Shown piece by piece: positions 20,984 through 32,683 of a stretch of 64,000 nucleotides of DNA; positions within the stretch are counted from its first letter, which is position 1, and every line of letters starts with the position of its first letter. The stretch covers positions 1 to 64,000 of the forward strand of contig JAHLMK010000010.1 of assembly GCA_019915135.1 (NCBI GenBank). The letters are read 5' to 3'. This DNA comes from Strobilurus pachycystidiatus (Eukaryota > Basidiomycota > Agaricomycetes > Agaricales > Physalacriaceae). The position numbers were made by a program, and so were the translations under genes. The notes beneath the pieces are model-generated. The model was not told the DNA's origin. It did no database searches and saw only the letters and a list, made by a program, of their open reading frames with translations.

Positions 20984-21977
20984 CCATTGACCATGCCACC
21001 CACCTCGAGCTCCGACAACAACAACAACAGCACTAGTAGCTATCTCCACTTTGCATTGCTTTCATCCGACATTGTTATCCTTATATGCTCCCTACTTGCT
21101 TTGACGACATTTTACGACATTGATTACGACCAGCGATGATATATACCTAGCGTAGATGGGCGTTGTAATTGGGCGGTGGATGTATGTAAATAGACAACAG
21201 GTTTCTCCTCGCTCGACATGTGTCAAGGACCGCACCGTAAATGTCAAGTGAAACGAGGCGATAAGAGGAACGAGTAACTGTCTGAAACCATTCTGATATT
21301 GGGGACATCAGTGGGAATGTAGAGAGACCGACGCTCCTTCGAGCGGAACTGGGGAACGAGGAGCGAAAGCCCTGCAGGGCCAAGAAACGCGGTGGAGAGA
21401 GAAGGTTAAATCTGAGTAAAATCAAGGAAATCCCCAGCAACAAGTGGATCCAGGTGCAGATTAGATGTGGCAAACGGTCTCAAGACCTCCGGTTGGGACG
21501 AGCATACCGCTGCTTGATGAATGGAAGAAGTGCTTGGCCGACGCAGGTTATCACCACAGACGAGTCCGAGATTCCGCTCCGCCCGTATTCGCGACAGCAA
21601 CATACCAACACCATGCAGTGATCCGAATATGTTCAGAACCAAGTAAGTTATGTAGCCCGGTTTGGGAGACGCTCCGATGAGAATCAAGCAAAGCAGAATA
21701 TCCTTGGACAGAATATGGTGCCATACAGCAACGAGGGTGCCTCTCTCAGGGCTCCAGATGGTCAGAGGTAGACTCGTACCATTTCCGAACATTTATGCTA
21801 CAAATTACGCGTCGGAAAGGGGCAGCAAACGCGTCCAAAAATGATGGAAACAAGGCATGGGGAGAGCAATTTCGCGTTGGGGATAGGTACTTGCTGACAA
21901 AGCACCCTCCGTATCAGGAGCCCGTATAAGATCGCCTCACTCGCACCCGACCGCCATCTTGTCCTTTTCCTCCCATC
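20984..21977. other. Intergenic; possible remnant of a multi-pass membrane gene (minus strand)
   Basis: A minus-strand frame at 21406-21792 has two hydrophobic stretches (KDILLCLILIGASPKPGYI, LVLNIFGSLHGVGMLLSRIR). They resemble the last helices of basidiomycete 7TM-like DUF6533-type proteins. Upstream exons would run into the ATP-citrate lyase gene and are not found, so it is a fragment at best. The rest shows nothing. Confidence 0.25.
21925..21930 (+). promoter_or_regulatory. TATA-like element of the ATP-citrate lyase gene
   Basis: TATAAG lies 48 bases upstream of the ATP-citrate lyase start codon, in a plausible position given a short 5' leader. Position and sequence only. Confidence 0.35.
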
Positions 21978-24900
21978 ATGTCTTCCAAGCGTGAGTGATT
22001 GCTGCTGCCGGTTCATTGGATTTATTGCTTATTTGTATCCGCATATCCCCGCAGCCATTCGCGAGTACGACGCCAAGCTTCTGGTCGCCTACTGGCTCAC
22101 TCGCGTAACGCTTGTCGACACTTCCCTGGAGCTCGCTCCCTCTGCGACCCCCGCCTACCCCCGTGTTGCCCAGCTGCTCTTCGATGAGGAGACTGGCACC
22201 TTGACTCCCAAGGAGGCGCTCCCATCGTGGCTGTTCGAGTCCGGCATCAAGCTCGTCGCCAAGCCTGACCAGCTCATCAAGCGACGAGGAAAGGCCGGTC
22301 TCCTTGCCCTCAACAAGACTTTTGACGAGGCCAAGCAGTGGATCGATGACCGGGCAGGCAAGGTTCAGAAGGTGTGTTGTATACCCTCTCAGTCGCTTCC
22401 GTTCCATCCCCGTCGGACATGGCATCGTTATGTTTCAGCCATTTGTTATCGGTTCCATCACCTTGTCCTCCCTTCACCCCATCACTGCCTCGTTGTCTGC
22501 CCGATACCACGGGCTGGTTTTTTTTTTGCAACGCGACTTGTGTTCTACACGTGATCGAAGCGTTAATCCCGAGATCTGACCTTCCTTCTTCTAGGTCGAG
22601 AGCGTCTCTGGACCGCTCACTTCATTCATCCTCGAGCCCCTGCTTCCCCATCCCGACAACACCGAATACTACGTTTGCATCAACTCCTCCCGCGAATACG
22701 ACTCCATTCTTTTCACCCACGAAGGTGGTGTCGATGTCGGTGATGTCGACGCAAAGGCCTTGAAGCTGGACATCCCCGTCCAGACCTCCCAAAACCCAAA
22801 GACCTTCCCCTCCAAGGACACCATCAAGTCCACCCTATTGACCCACGTTGCTCCCGAAAAGCAGGATGCTCTCGTCGACTTCCTCATTCGCCTCTACTCC
22901 GTCTACGTCGACCTCCACTTTGCCTACCTCGAGATCAACCCCCTCATCTGCCTCGGACCCACCGAGTCCAAGAGCGGCAACATCGAAATCCACTTCCTCG
23001 ACATGGCTGCCAAGCTCGACCAGACTGCCGAGTCCATCTGCGGCATGAAGTGGGCTATCGCTCGGGACCTCAGCGTCTACGAGGGTACCACTGCTTCCGT
23101 CGGCGCCAAGGGTGGCAAGGTCACCGCTGACCGCGGCCCCCCGATGGTTTTCCCTGCTCCCTTCGGTCGCTCCTTGACCAAGGAAGAGGCCTACATCCAG
23201 AAGCTCGATGCCTCCACTGGTGCTTCCCTTAAGCTGACCGTCTTGAACCCCGACGGTCGCGTCTGGACCATGGTTGCCGGAGGTGGTGCTTCCGTCGTCT
23301 ACTCCGATGCCATCGCTGCCTGTGGTATGTTATCTCACTATCAGCTTACGTTTCAGATACTTACCATTTTTCTAGGATTCGCACACGAACTCGCCAACTA
23401 CGGTGAATACTCTGGTGCTCCCACTGAGGGACAGACCTACGAGTACGCGAAGACCATCATTGACCTCATCACCCGCGGTGCTCCTCGCGCCGAGGGCAAG
23501 ATCCTCATCATTGGTGGTGGTATTGCCAACTTCACCAACGTCGCTGCTACCTTCAAGGGTATCATCCGTGCCCTCAAGGAGTTCAAGCAGCAGCTCATCA
23601 ACAGCAGCGTCAAGATCTTCGTCCGTCGTGGTGGTCCCAACTACCAGGTTCGTGACTAGTCCCCATTTAGTGTGCGAACTCGTCGACTGATGACGCTCTT
23701 CTCGCCATTAGGAAGGTCTCAAGGCTATGAGGCTTCTCGGAGAGTCCCTGGGTGTCCCCATTCGCGTGTTCGGTCCCGAGACTCACATCACCGAGATCGT
23801 TCCCCTCGCTCTCGGCATTGCGCTCAAGAAGGCCAGCACCTCTGAGCCCAAGTCCATCTCCGCCACTGCCCCTGGCACTCCCCCTACCGTCCACTCCGAG
23901 GTTGTCGATGAGCCTGCTACTGTTGGCACCATCCACCCCTCCGGCGAGCGCACCCAGCCCTCGGACCAGATTGTCCACTTCGATGCCAGCTCCCCCTCCT
24001 CCCGCCCCGCCTACCGCCCCTTCGATGAGACTACCCGTTCGTTCGTGTACGGTCTCCAGCCCCGTGCCATCCAGGGCATGCTCGACTTTGACTACTCCTG
24101 CGGACGCTCTGCGCCGTCTGTTGCTGCTATGATCTACCCCTTCGGTGGACACCACATCCAGAAGTTCTACTGGGGAACCAAGGAGACCCTCCTCCCCGTC
24201 TACACCAGCGTCGCCGAGGCTGTCTCCAAGCACCCCGACGTCGACGTTGTCGTCAACTTCGCTTCCAGCCGTAGTGTCCTGGGAAGCACCATGGAGATCC
24301 TGCTCGGCCACAGTGACAAGATCAAGAGCATTGCTCTCATCGCTGAGGGTGTCCCTGAGAGGCACGCTCGTGAGATTCTCTGGGAAGCCAAGGAGCGTGG
24401 TGTTCTCATCATTGGTCCCGCCACTGTCGGTGGTATCAAGCCTGGTTGCTTCAGGATTGGTAACTCTGGAGGGTATGTGTTCTCTCTCGTATCCTCTTGT
24501 TATTTTTATTGATATCACTCTATAGTATGATGGACAACATCATCTCCTCCAAGCTCTACCGCGCTGGCTCTGTTGGCTACGTCTCCAAGTCCGGAGGCAT
24601 GTCCAATGAGCTGAACAACATCCTCTCCTTCACCACCAACGGTACCTACGAGGGTATCGCCATCGGTGGTGACCGCTACCCCGGAAGCACCTTCATCGAC
24701 CATCTCCTCCGCTACGAGGCTGATCCCGAGTGCAAGATGCTCGTCCTCCTTGGTGAGGTCGGTGGTGTCGAGGAGTACCGCGTCATCGAGGCAGTCAAGT
24801 CTGGCAAGATCAAGAAGCCCATCGTCGCCTGGGCCATCGGTACCTGCGCCAAGATGTTCACCACCGAGGTGCAGTTCGGCCACGCCGGCTCCATGGCCAA

Positions 24901-26035
24901 CTCCGACTTGGAGACCGCGGACGCGAAGAACAGCGCCATGCGCGCCGCTGGCTTTGTTGTGCCCGAGACCTTCGAGGATCTCCCCACCGCCCTCCGGGAA
25001 ACCTACGATGCGCTTGTCAGCTCTGGCTCCATCAAGCCCCAGACTGAGCGTGATCCTCCCGTCATCCCCATGGACTACAAGTGGGCACAGGAGCTCGGTC
25101 TCATCCGTAAACCCGCCGCATTCATCTCCACCATCTCCGACGAGCGTGGCCAGGAGCTCCTCTACGCTGGTATGCGTATCTCCGAGGTGTTCAAGGAGGA
25201 CATTGGTATCGGTGGTGTCGTCTCCCTGCTCTGGTTCAAGCGCCGCCTCCCGCCTTGGGCGACCAAGTTCGTCGAGATGGTGTTGATGCTGACTGCCGAC
25301 CACGGTCCGGCTGTGTCTGGTGCCATGAACACCATCGTCGCGTCGCGTGCTGGCAAGGACTTGATATCGTCCTTGGCCTCTGGTCTCCTTACCATCGGTA
25401 GCCGTTTCGGTGGTGCCCTTGACGAGGCTGCCTCCATGTTCTCCAACGCCCGCGATACTGGCCTCACTCCCCGTGAATTCGTCGACAACTCGAGGAAGGC
25501 GAACAAGCTGAGTGAGTATCTTTTGTTTGTCCTTTTCGAAGTGACTCTTACCGAACTACTTCTCAGTCTCTGGTATTGGTCACAAGATCAAGAGCGTCAA
25601 CAACCCCGATCTTCGTGTCGAGCTGGTGAAGGAGTTCGTGAGGAAGAACTTCCCCAGCCACAGTCTCCTCGACTACGCTCTTGCCGTCGAGAAGGTCACC
25701 ACCTCCAAAAAGGATACTGTAAGTCTCTCAGTCCATCGATGACCTGCCTTTTGCTCATGCAGCCGTTCCAGCTCATCCTGAACGTCGACGGATGCATCGC
25801 CGTCTGCTTCGTCGATCTCCTCCGGGACTCTGGCGCGTTCTCGCGAGAGGAGGCGGACGAGTACATCAAGATCGGAACCCTCAACGGTCTGTTCGTCCTC
25901 GGACGGAGTATCGGTTTCATCGGTCACCATCTCGACCAGAAGCGCCTGCGCGCACCGCTCTACCGCCACCCCGCAGACGACATCTTCATCAACATGGCGG
26001 ATGTGCAGCAGCCGCGGGTGCTGGTGCAGCAGTAG
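21978..26035 (+). CDS. ATP-citrate lyase, fused single-chain form
   Basis: Cleaves citrate with CoA and ATP to acetyl-CoA and oxaloacetate in the cytosol, feeding lipid and sterol synthesis. Eight exons: 21978-21990, 22055-22371, 22595-23324, 23376-23647, 23712-24472, 24526-25511, 25567-25718 and 25763-26035, all phases consistent, giving about 1167 aa. Landmarks in order: ATP-grasp part ([39 protein letters not shown]); [36 protein letters not shown]; a Ser/Thr-rich linker; [12 protein letters not shown]; the phosphohistidine motif EVQFGHAGS; and the citrate-synthase-like end with [33 protein letters not shown] and [15 protein letters not shown]. The first coding exon is only 13 nt. Both catalytic halves are in one protein, as in animals and basidiomycetes. 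Confidence 0.97.
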
Positions 26036-27108
26036 GTTTGTTGTTGGGTTGGGATTTTAGCGGAACAGTTTGCATCTTTGTCACACTAGAGTATAGATTT
26101 AATATCAATGTAGCATCTTTTTTTGTCTCTCAAACGTTGCTTTCGAGAGTATGATAAGCTGTACGACTACGGACATGTAAGTACTGGAGGGATGGTGGAG
26201 GCAGACCGGTTAAAGGTTGTATTTTAGTCGAGGATGTGTGATCGTGGGAGACTGGGTCGTCGATCGAAGAGAGATGGCTTCAATCTTTGACTTCTCCATC
26301 GACCATTGCCACTGCCAACGCCACCACCACGATGTTGATGAAGTATTTCGACGGCAGTTCAGGTTGAAGCCTCTTTGCCCGCTTCTACCCATGCATTTGG
26401 GCTCAACTTGAATCGGGGTCCTTTGCGAATACTCTCTGGAATCTGGAGGCTGTGACAGCTCTATCGCTTGCTCTCTCAAGGTCGCCACAATAGGTACTGT
26501 GAGTGAACGTTCTTCGACGCCCATGCCGTATCTCTACTCTCCAACACTTTACAACGCGGATGAAGCCATGTCCGATTCGAAGCTGGCTGCATGCATGCCC
26601 TGTTCCGATTTTTCGGCTGTTTAGAGGCTGCATCCGACTCGTTCATTGAATCCCTCCGATGACTATGGAGATCATGTTGAGACCCGAGCGGAAGAGGCGG
26701 TTTGCGGTCCGCCGTGGACCGCCGTTGCCAACCGCGTGAGCTTATAAAACTCCATGGGATGCTTGGCGAGTCAATTGGGGTGGCGCTGGCGTGGCTACGA
26801 ACCGCGATCCAGGCGTCAGGAATAGAATCTAAGGCACCCGTGAACACAGTACAGGCCTTGTGCCATTGCAATCGCCCTTGTGAGGGTTTTGCAATGACTC
26901 CAACGCGTACCTTGCAAGCACTCCATTGGTAGGATGTAGCTCTGAGATTCACGAACTTGCATCAATTGTGCGTCACAAGGAAGCTGCCATGTGGGTAGCC
27001 GGTTACTTTCAGGGACTCGGAGGATCATCTGTCATTACTCCGTGATGTGCCTTACATTAACCTGGAGAAATCATCGAGGAGAGGGTTCACGTTCTCTTTC
27101 TGACCACC
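26036..27108. other. Intergenic, no gene seen
   Basis: 3' region of ATP-citrate lyase and promoter side of the zinc-cluster gene. A 158-codon minus-strand frame (26476-26952) has no motif and no hydrophobic pattern suggesting a protein. Confidence 0.4.
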
Positions 27109-29995
27109 ATGCCCCCTACAACAAATCGCGCCGAGTCCAGGAAGCGCCGAAGGGAGAATGAACCCACTTCGGGGCGTATCTCTAAGCGCGGCAATTATGC
27201 ATGTACGGCATGCAGAAAGTCGAAGAGTAAATGCGACGGTGCCGTGTGTAAATTCGTTCGGTCGTGTCCTCGCATCTCTCATCACAATTTCAGTCCCCGT
27301 GTCGCCGGTGTCAGCTTAATGGAATGTCCTGCGTCTTCGCCAAGACCGGTAGTGAGAATCTAACTGCCGCGCTGGTCAGCCTTGAGTGAGCTATTCTGCG
27401 CAACAGTGCAATACCTGTCGATAGCTCACGCACATCATCAGACGGATCTCCCGTTTCGAAGAGCAATATGTGGTGCGTGTTTGCGCGTAGTAGTAACAAT
27501 CTCACTCAGTCACGACTACAGGCAATGCAAAGCAACATGAATTCTATGGTCAAGTCTCTTGATGACATCTTGAAGATCCTGCAAGCGCGTTCTGCGCCTT
27601 CCAGTCCTCTTGCCCAAGAACCCACACCGCCGCCCGAACGCAGTCGCGAAGAACCGACCTTCTTCCCCCCTCTTCCCGGCTTCGCTCCTCCGGTATGTGG
27701 CCCGGGCTATCCGTTCTGTTCTAATACTTGTATCGTCATGTTTGACATAAGAATTTAGCCTCGCACGTACGGAAATTATGGTATTGTACCGAGCAGTACT
27801 CCTTCAGACGACGAGGACGAGATACCGCTTCGAAGCGTGGCTCTTAACGCGCCTATAGAAGCGGTTCAAGGCCTTGCCAATGTTGCTCTATCGAAAGACA
27901 AACTGACAGTATCCAGGTGATCCCTTCTCGAGTAAAATAGCATGCCAGCCGCTTATCGATGTTTCTCCAGAAATAACGTCAAACCAAGGCCGGAGCCTGC
28001 ATTTCCCCATGTTGTTAAAAAGGTCTCTGACACATCCATATGCGTCTATTATCCACTGACTCTCACAATACGACCTAGGGCCTTGTCTCGGACGCAGAAG
28101 CACGCGAACTGTTCCACATGTAAACCTCTGTTTCCATCCATTACTTGACCGAGACTTATCTCGAATTCAGATTCTTCGCAGGTTGTCACCTATTCATCCC
28201 CGTTTTTGATCCTACCTACGACACCTACGAAAGTCTTGCGAGTCGCACTCCATGGACGTTCGACGCTATTCTTGCTATCGCTAGCAAAATACGCAGCGGA
28301 AGTGGCGCAATGACACAGACGTTCCATACGTGCTTGGCCGAGGCTCAGGGTATAGCGCGTTCCTCACTTTTTGGACCTGTGGTGAGAAAGGAAGCGGTCC
28401 AAGGTACATACTCCTTTCTCATTTTGCAGACAACGTGTCCAGGCAAGTAACGTACATTTCAAGGAATGTTGTTATTGGCTGCTTGGAGTACAAATGCTTG
28501 GCTTCCTAGCGGACACGCAGTTCACATGGCATTGGATCTCGGACTACACCATGCACTTGAGAAGTTAGCCAACACTAGTAAGCAGCGAACGAAAGAGGAA
28601 GAGCGTGATTTAGGTCAGTCTTCGCTACACCGTCAAGGACCAGCGCACTGAATGTTCGCCGTCCAGTGGTATCTGCTCGAATATGGCTTTGCGTATATTG
28701 GTTCAGTCACCAGTCAGTCATTTGCACACCCTCCTTCCAGACCTGATCGTTTCCATCAGAATGAATTTGAGAACTGGGCGACCAGTAGTGTTGCGGCAGG
28801 AGAGCCTTATCCGACATTGTCGTATTCTTCTAAGTCATACGATGGTGTCTACTACAGATCTTCGGCTCGTTGCTCAAGTTGAACTAATTTCTCAGAAGAG
28901 TATGTGTGTCCCTCACCGTGCTTTTCGGCCTCTGAGTGTTCCTATCGTGTAGCCGAAATCTACGAGACTTTAGCTCCACTGAAGGGACGAATCAGCGACA
29001 GCACTCTGGCCTTCATAAAGGAGGCCAATGTAGGCCTTGACGATTGGTATCAAGACTTCGATGGTCTACATCGTACGATCCGCTCTCAGTCTCACATTCT
29101 CGTTATTAAAGCTCAGGATTGTAGACCTCATCAAGGACGAACACTCCCTACTCAGAAACTTCCTCGCTGGCGAGCTTCATTTCACCAAGCTCTGGCTTGT
29201 CTGCGTCGCTCTTCGGGGTGTGGACTGCGGCACCATGTCATTTCAGCAGAGAGAGGTGGCCTTTCAAGCCAAGGATGCAGCGATCAACTTCATCACTTTG
29301 TTCCTTACGCGTGAATGCCGGTCAGCTTCTACATCCTCCTGGTTGTTAACGCGAATTAAGCGTCATGTAGGGCCGCTCTGAGATATGCCGCTCACGATAC
29401 TTTGATGATCACAGCGTTCTCCGGTGTCTTCCTTCTGAAGATGGTGAATCTCTTTCCGCAGGACATTGACGTAGGTGCTATAACTGCCGAAGTTATGCAG
29501 TTGGTCGAGCACTTGTCGTCTATCGCCGCCGAACGGTCCGCCCATTCGTATCTGTTCCGATGTCGCAACTAACGGGCAGTCACGCTTAGATATGCCCTTC
29601 CTCTTCGCATCATGCTAGCGTACATCCGGAGGAAGCCTGGACTGACCGCTAGTATACCACCTCCAGCTTTATCGCCTCTTCCTCCTTCGTATGAGAAAGT
29701 ACTTGTTAGGCCCACGACTCTGATCAATCTAGTGTCGGACCCAGCACCTTTTACAATGGAAGAATTGGGCTTTGCTTCGGCGGATAACGATTCTGTCATG
29801 GTCCACTCGTCTGTTCCTGTGTGGTTGCAAGAAAAGGTGCGCCTCCGAGACCCCCTCCAGATGAATGAATTAAGTCCTTTGTAGAGCCTTACCGATCTCG
29901 GTCTTCCCGTTAACGGTCTTGACGGTATCTTCATCGAGCTGCACGGCGCGGATGGCTGGACAGGCGACTTTCTAACTACACCTGATGCATGGTAA
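27109..29995 (+). CDS. Zn2Cys6 transcription factor with fungal middle-homology region
   Basis: Nuclear DNA-binding regulator in about 14 small exons, all of which could be phased. The zinc cluster spans the first intron: CTACRKSKSKCDGA joined to SPCRRCQLNGMSCVF (CX2CX6C then CX2CX6C). A short coiled coil follows (RRISRFEEQYV, SRLQAMQSNMNSMVKSLDD). The middle-homology region reads GLVSDAEARELFHIFFAGC, HLFIPVFDPTYDTYESL, ASKIRSGSGAM, MLLLAAWSTNAWLPSGHAVH, and MNLRTGRPVVLRQES. The later part has LDDWYQDFDGLH, LHFTKLWLVCVALRG and AALRYAAHDTLM, ending in TTPDAW. An apparent shift near 29084 disappears if the acceptor GATTGTAG|AC is used. It converges on the permease 137 bp downstream. Target genes are unknown. 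Confidence 0.88.
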
Positions 29996-30132
29996 TGACA
30001 TGAATGAATAATGATTTCTTGAGATGCTATAGCTATTAGCTGCACTGATGCGTTAGTTTACACCCAGTCTATACGAATGCGCTGTGTATATAGTCTTCTA
30101 CATGTTGTCGTAAGTATGGCATTCCGGTGACT

Positions 30133-32683
30133 TCATGTCGCAGACTTTTCCTGAAGCTCTGCCTCGTACTTCTCGGCCTCAGCAGGCTCCATGACGTTAA
30201 TGCCCATCTCTTCAGCTGTAAAACCCGTTGAGTTGGTCGCAAAGCGCTGGGTTTGGAATGACGTACCAGCAATCTGTTTAACCGGGCCAGTGAACCATTT
30301 CCTCGCGCTGATAATCCAGAAGCCAACACTGTAGAAGACGACGATGCCCACGGCAACGATGGCGTAGTTGAAGGTTTGAGAGTCAACAGGCTGTAATAGA
30401 TTGAGTCAACCTTCAGGGAGGAAGATGGAGTACTGACGTTGACTTGAGGCAGAATGAAAGCGATGGCGATGAACATGATCCAAAGGACAGCGACAAGGGC
30501 GACGGGGTATGAGAAGGCACCAAGGTGGAACGGGCCGCGAACGAATTTATCGCGGTTGATAACCCGAAGAGCGATTGGAATAGCTGTGTGATCAAATTGT
30601 CAATGGTTCGAAGGATTGAGTGAAATCAATAAACCGTAGGAAATGTACAATCCGATGGTCGCAATAGATGTGGCGGCTGAGAAGGCGACAGAGCTTCCCA
30701 AGCTCGGGAGACCGAGGATGAAACTGAGCGTGCAAGCTAGCCAGACTACTTCTTGTCAGTACAGCGATAGGCATGAGGAGGAACGACCAGCAGACCTGTT
30801 CGAATAGGTGACTTCCACTTGGCGTTCACATACGCAAAGAATTTGGATCCGGGGACCCCGCCGTCCCGGGCAAACGCGTACATCATTCGCGAGTTCGAGG
30901 TGATAGAGAACGTTCTGTTCAGCGTAAGCTATGATCGGAAGCTAAGAGAGTGAACCTCGCCTTACCCGCAGAAGAACATACAACCAATCACCACAACCTG
31001 TATTCTATGAGCCGCGTGTTGTACGTGGTGGAAATTAGACGTACCATAAGTGCTATGGCTCCATTTTCGCCGACGCAATCCAGGAAAATCTGGGCAACAG
31101 GCTGGCCAGTAGAGGTTCCAACGGTGCCATCGAGATCTTGGATTGAGAATAGCAGTCCGACCAGAAGGAACCAGCCAAGGATGGCAGAGACACCGATAGC
31201 CATGACGATGCCGATACTCCCAGACATGGCTGCGTTCCGTGTCTCTTCTGTCATCTACAGTAGATACTTGTCAGATAGGCCCATGATAACAGCCATGTAA
31301 CGTACGTGAGCGCTGGCGTCAAAACCTAGGAAGACAATGAGAAGAAGTATCTATGGAGAGAAAAATGCCAACCAGTCAATGTGTACTAAAGCATGGAAGA
31401 CCGGGTTGAGTTCGTAGCAGATACAAAGCAACGTGCAGGCCTACCTGAGCCATCAAAATCTACGAGAAGATCGATGAGACCAGCTACTGAAACGACCTGG
31501 CGACTGTACTCACTCCAATGACAACAACGTAGGCGTGACTAGCGCGGTCTCCCCATCCTCCAGTGCCGTCGATGAACTGCGTGAAGACGAAACTTGCCGA
31601 CTGGTGTGTTGGCGCCTTAGCCAGAACCGCAACAACTACAGAGAATGTGCCCAAAGCATGCCACCACACGGAGATGTTGTTAAGAACATGGAGGAGGTGG
31701 ACACCGAAGGTATTGATCAAGCCTTGGACTGCAAGGACCGCCGCATAAATGCCAATTTGGGTGTTATCGGTGGGCACAAAACCTGTCTTGAATGTGGCCA
31801 CTGTGGAAATGAAGCTCGCACAAGCAAAACTTATAGCCGTCAGCCCGCGTGAATTCGAGATACAAATAGTTTAGCATTACCTTATGCCAGTGGTAACAGC
31901 AACTTGGCCCAAGAGATTGAACCAGCCTAGTATTCGGCGTTAGAGCTAGGAGCCATCGCCGGACCATCTTTTGAAGATACCTGTAATCCATGACATGATT
32001 GCTGCTCTCTTCGGTGTCGACAGCATAGCCGCCCAGAAATATGGTCCGCCAGATGTAGGATGAGCGCTTCACATATGACTGATCAGACCCGAAATGAAGC
32101 TCAGATGTGGAACGAAGTACCTGCAAACCTCTTGCGTAGTTCAGAAAGGTTAGAAGCCGATGATAGAAATACGCACCTGCCATTGCCAAGCCCACCAGTA
32201 GCGTGAAGCAAGCTGTCAGGATGCCTCTGTGAGTTCCAGACGCGTCGCAGTCTCTTGTGCATACGTACAGACAACAATCCATCCCCAGACCATGACTGCA
32301 GGGCCGCCCGTGTTCTTATTGACTGATCAGACGACGCGTAACGTCGTGGGACAGAGTAGACGCACCAATCCGAACAAAAAGAGGGACGGAATACCAGTCA
32401 TCACTGAAATGATGGAGAACGACATCTGCAGGTGATCAGCAGGGACTCCGCGACGGAAGCAGATTCAACGCACTCCAAAGTTCTGCAGACGGGCCATCAG
32501 GTAATAGGCTACGTTGGCTTCGAGCAATACTCACTTGTAGCACGCCTAACTCTCGCCTGAGTGGATATTTCTGTTAAGATTCGGCTTCGAGATTGGGAAG
32601 TGTACTGACTTGAGCTCCTGCTTGTAACCCATACGCGCGAGCTCGTTCTCATCCTTTGCTTGAGTCGTGTCGTGACCGACCAT
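30133..32683 (-). CDS. APC-superfamily amino-acid/GABA/choline-type permease
   Basis: A plasma- or vacuolar-membrane transporter of ~12 helices in many exons. It begins MVGHDTTQAKDENELARMGY, then KRELGVLQ, NFG, MSFSIISVMTGIPSLFLFGL, NTGGPAVMVWGWIVV, GLAMAEVCSAHPTSGGPYFW, and AAIMSWITGWFNLLGQVAV. Later landmarks are GFDASAHMTEETRNAAMSGS, ILGWFLLVGLLFS, SITSNSRMMYAFARDGGVPG, and PSLGSSVAFSAATSIATIGL. The C-terminus is hydrophilic (ending LQEKSAT). GxPAxMVWGW, AEVCSxxPTSGG and FDASAHMTEET are hallmarks of the fungal GABA/choline (Uga4/Hnm1-like) branch. Substrate is not determinable. The exon with SAHPTSGGPYF needs acceptor GTGAAG|C, because the earlier AG leads to a stop. It is tail-to-tail with the Zn2Cys6 gene. 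Confidence 0.88.

Noticed and set aside
24515..25303. 262-codon minus-strand frame inside ATP-citrate lyase
   Set aside because: Shadow frame caused by strong third-position C bias of the lyase gene.
29080..29140. Frameshift in the Zn2Cys6 gene after YQDFDGLH
   Set aside because: Using acceptor GATTGTAG|AC instead of TTAAAG|CT gives a 52-nt intron in correct phase and restores LHHLIKDEHSLL, so no lesion is needed.
32060..32090. Premature stop in the permease exon (SYV then TGA)
   Set aside because: The earlier AG is not the acceptor; splicing at GTGAAG|C gives SAHPTSGGPYFW with no stop.
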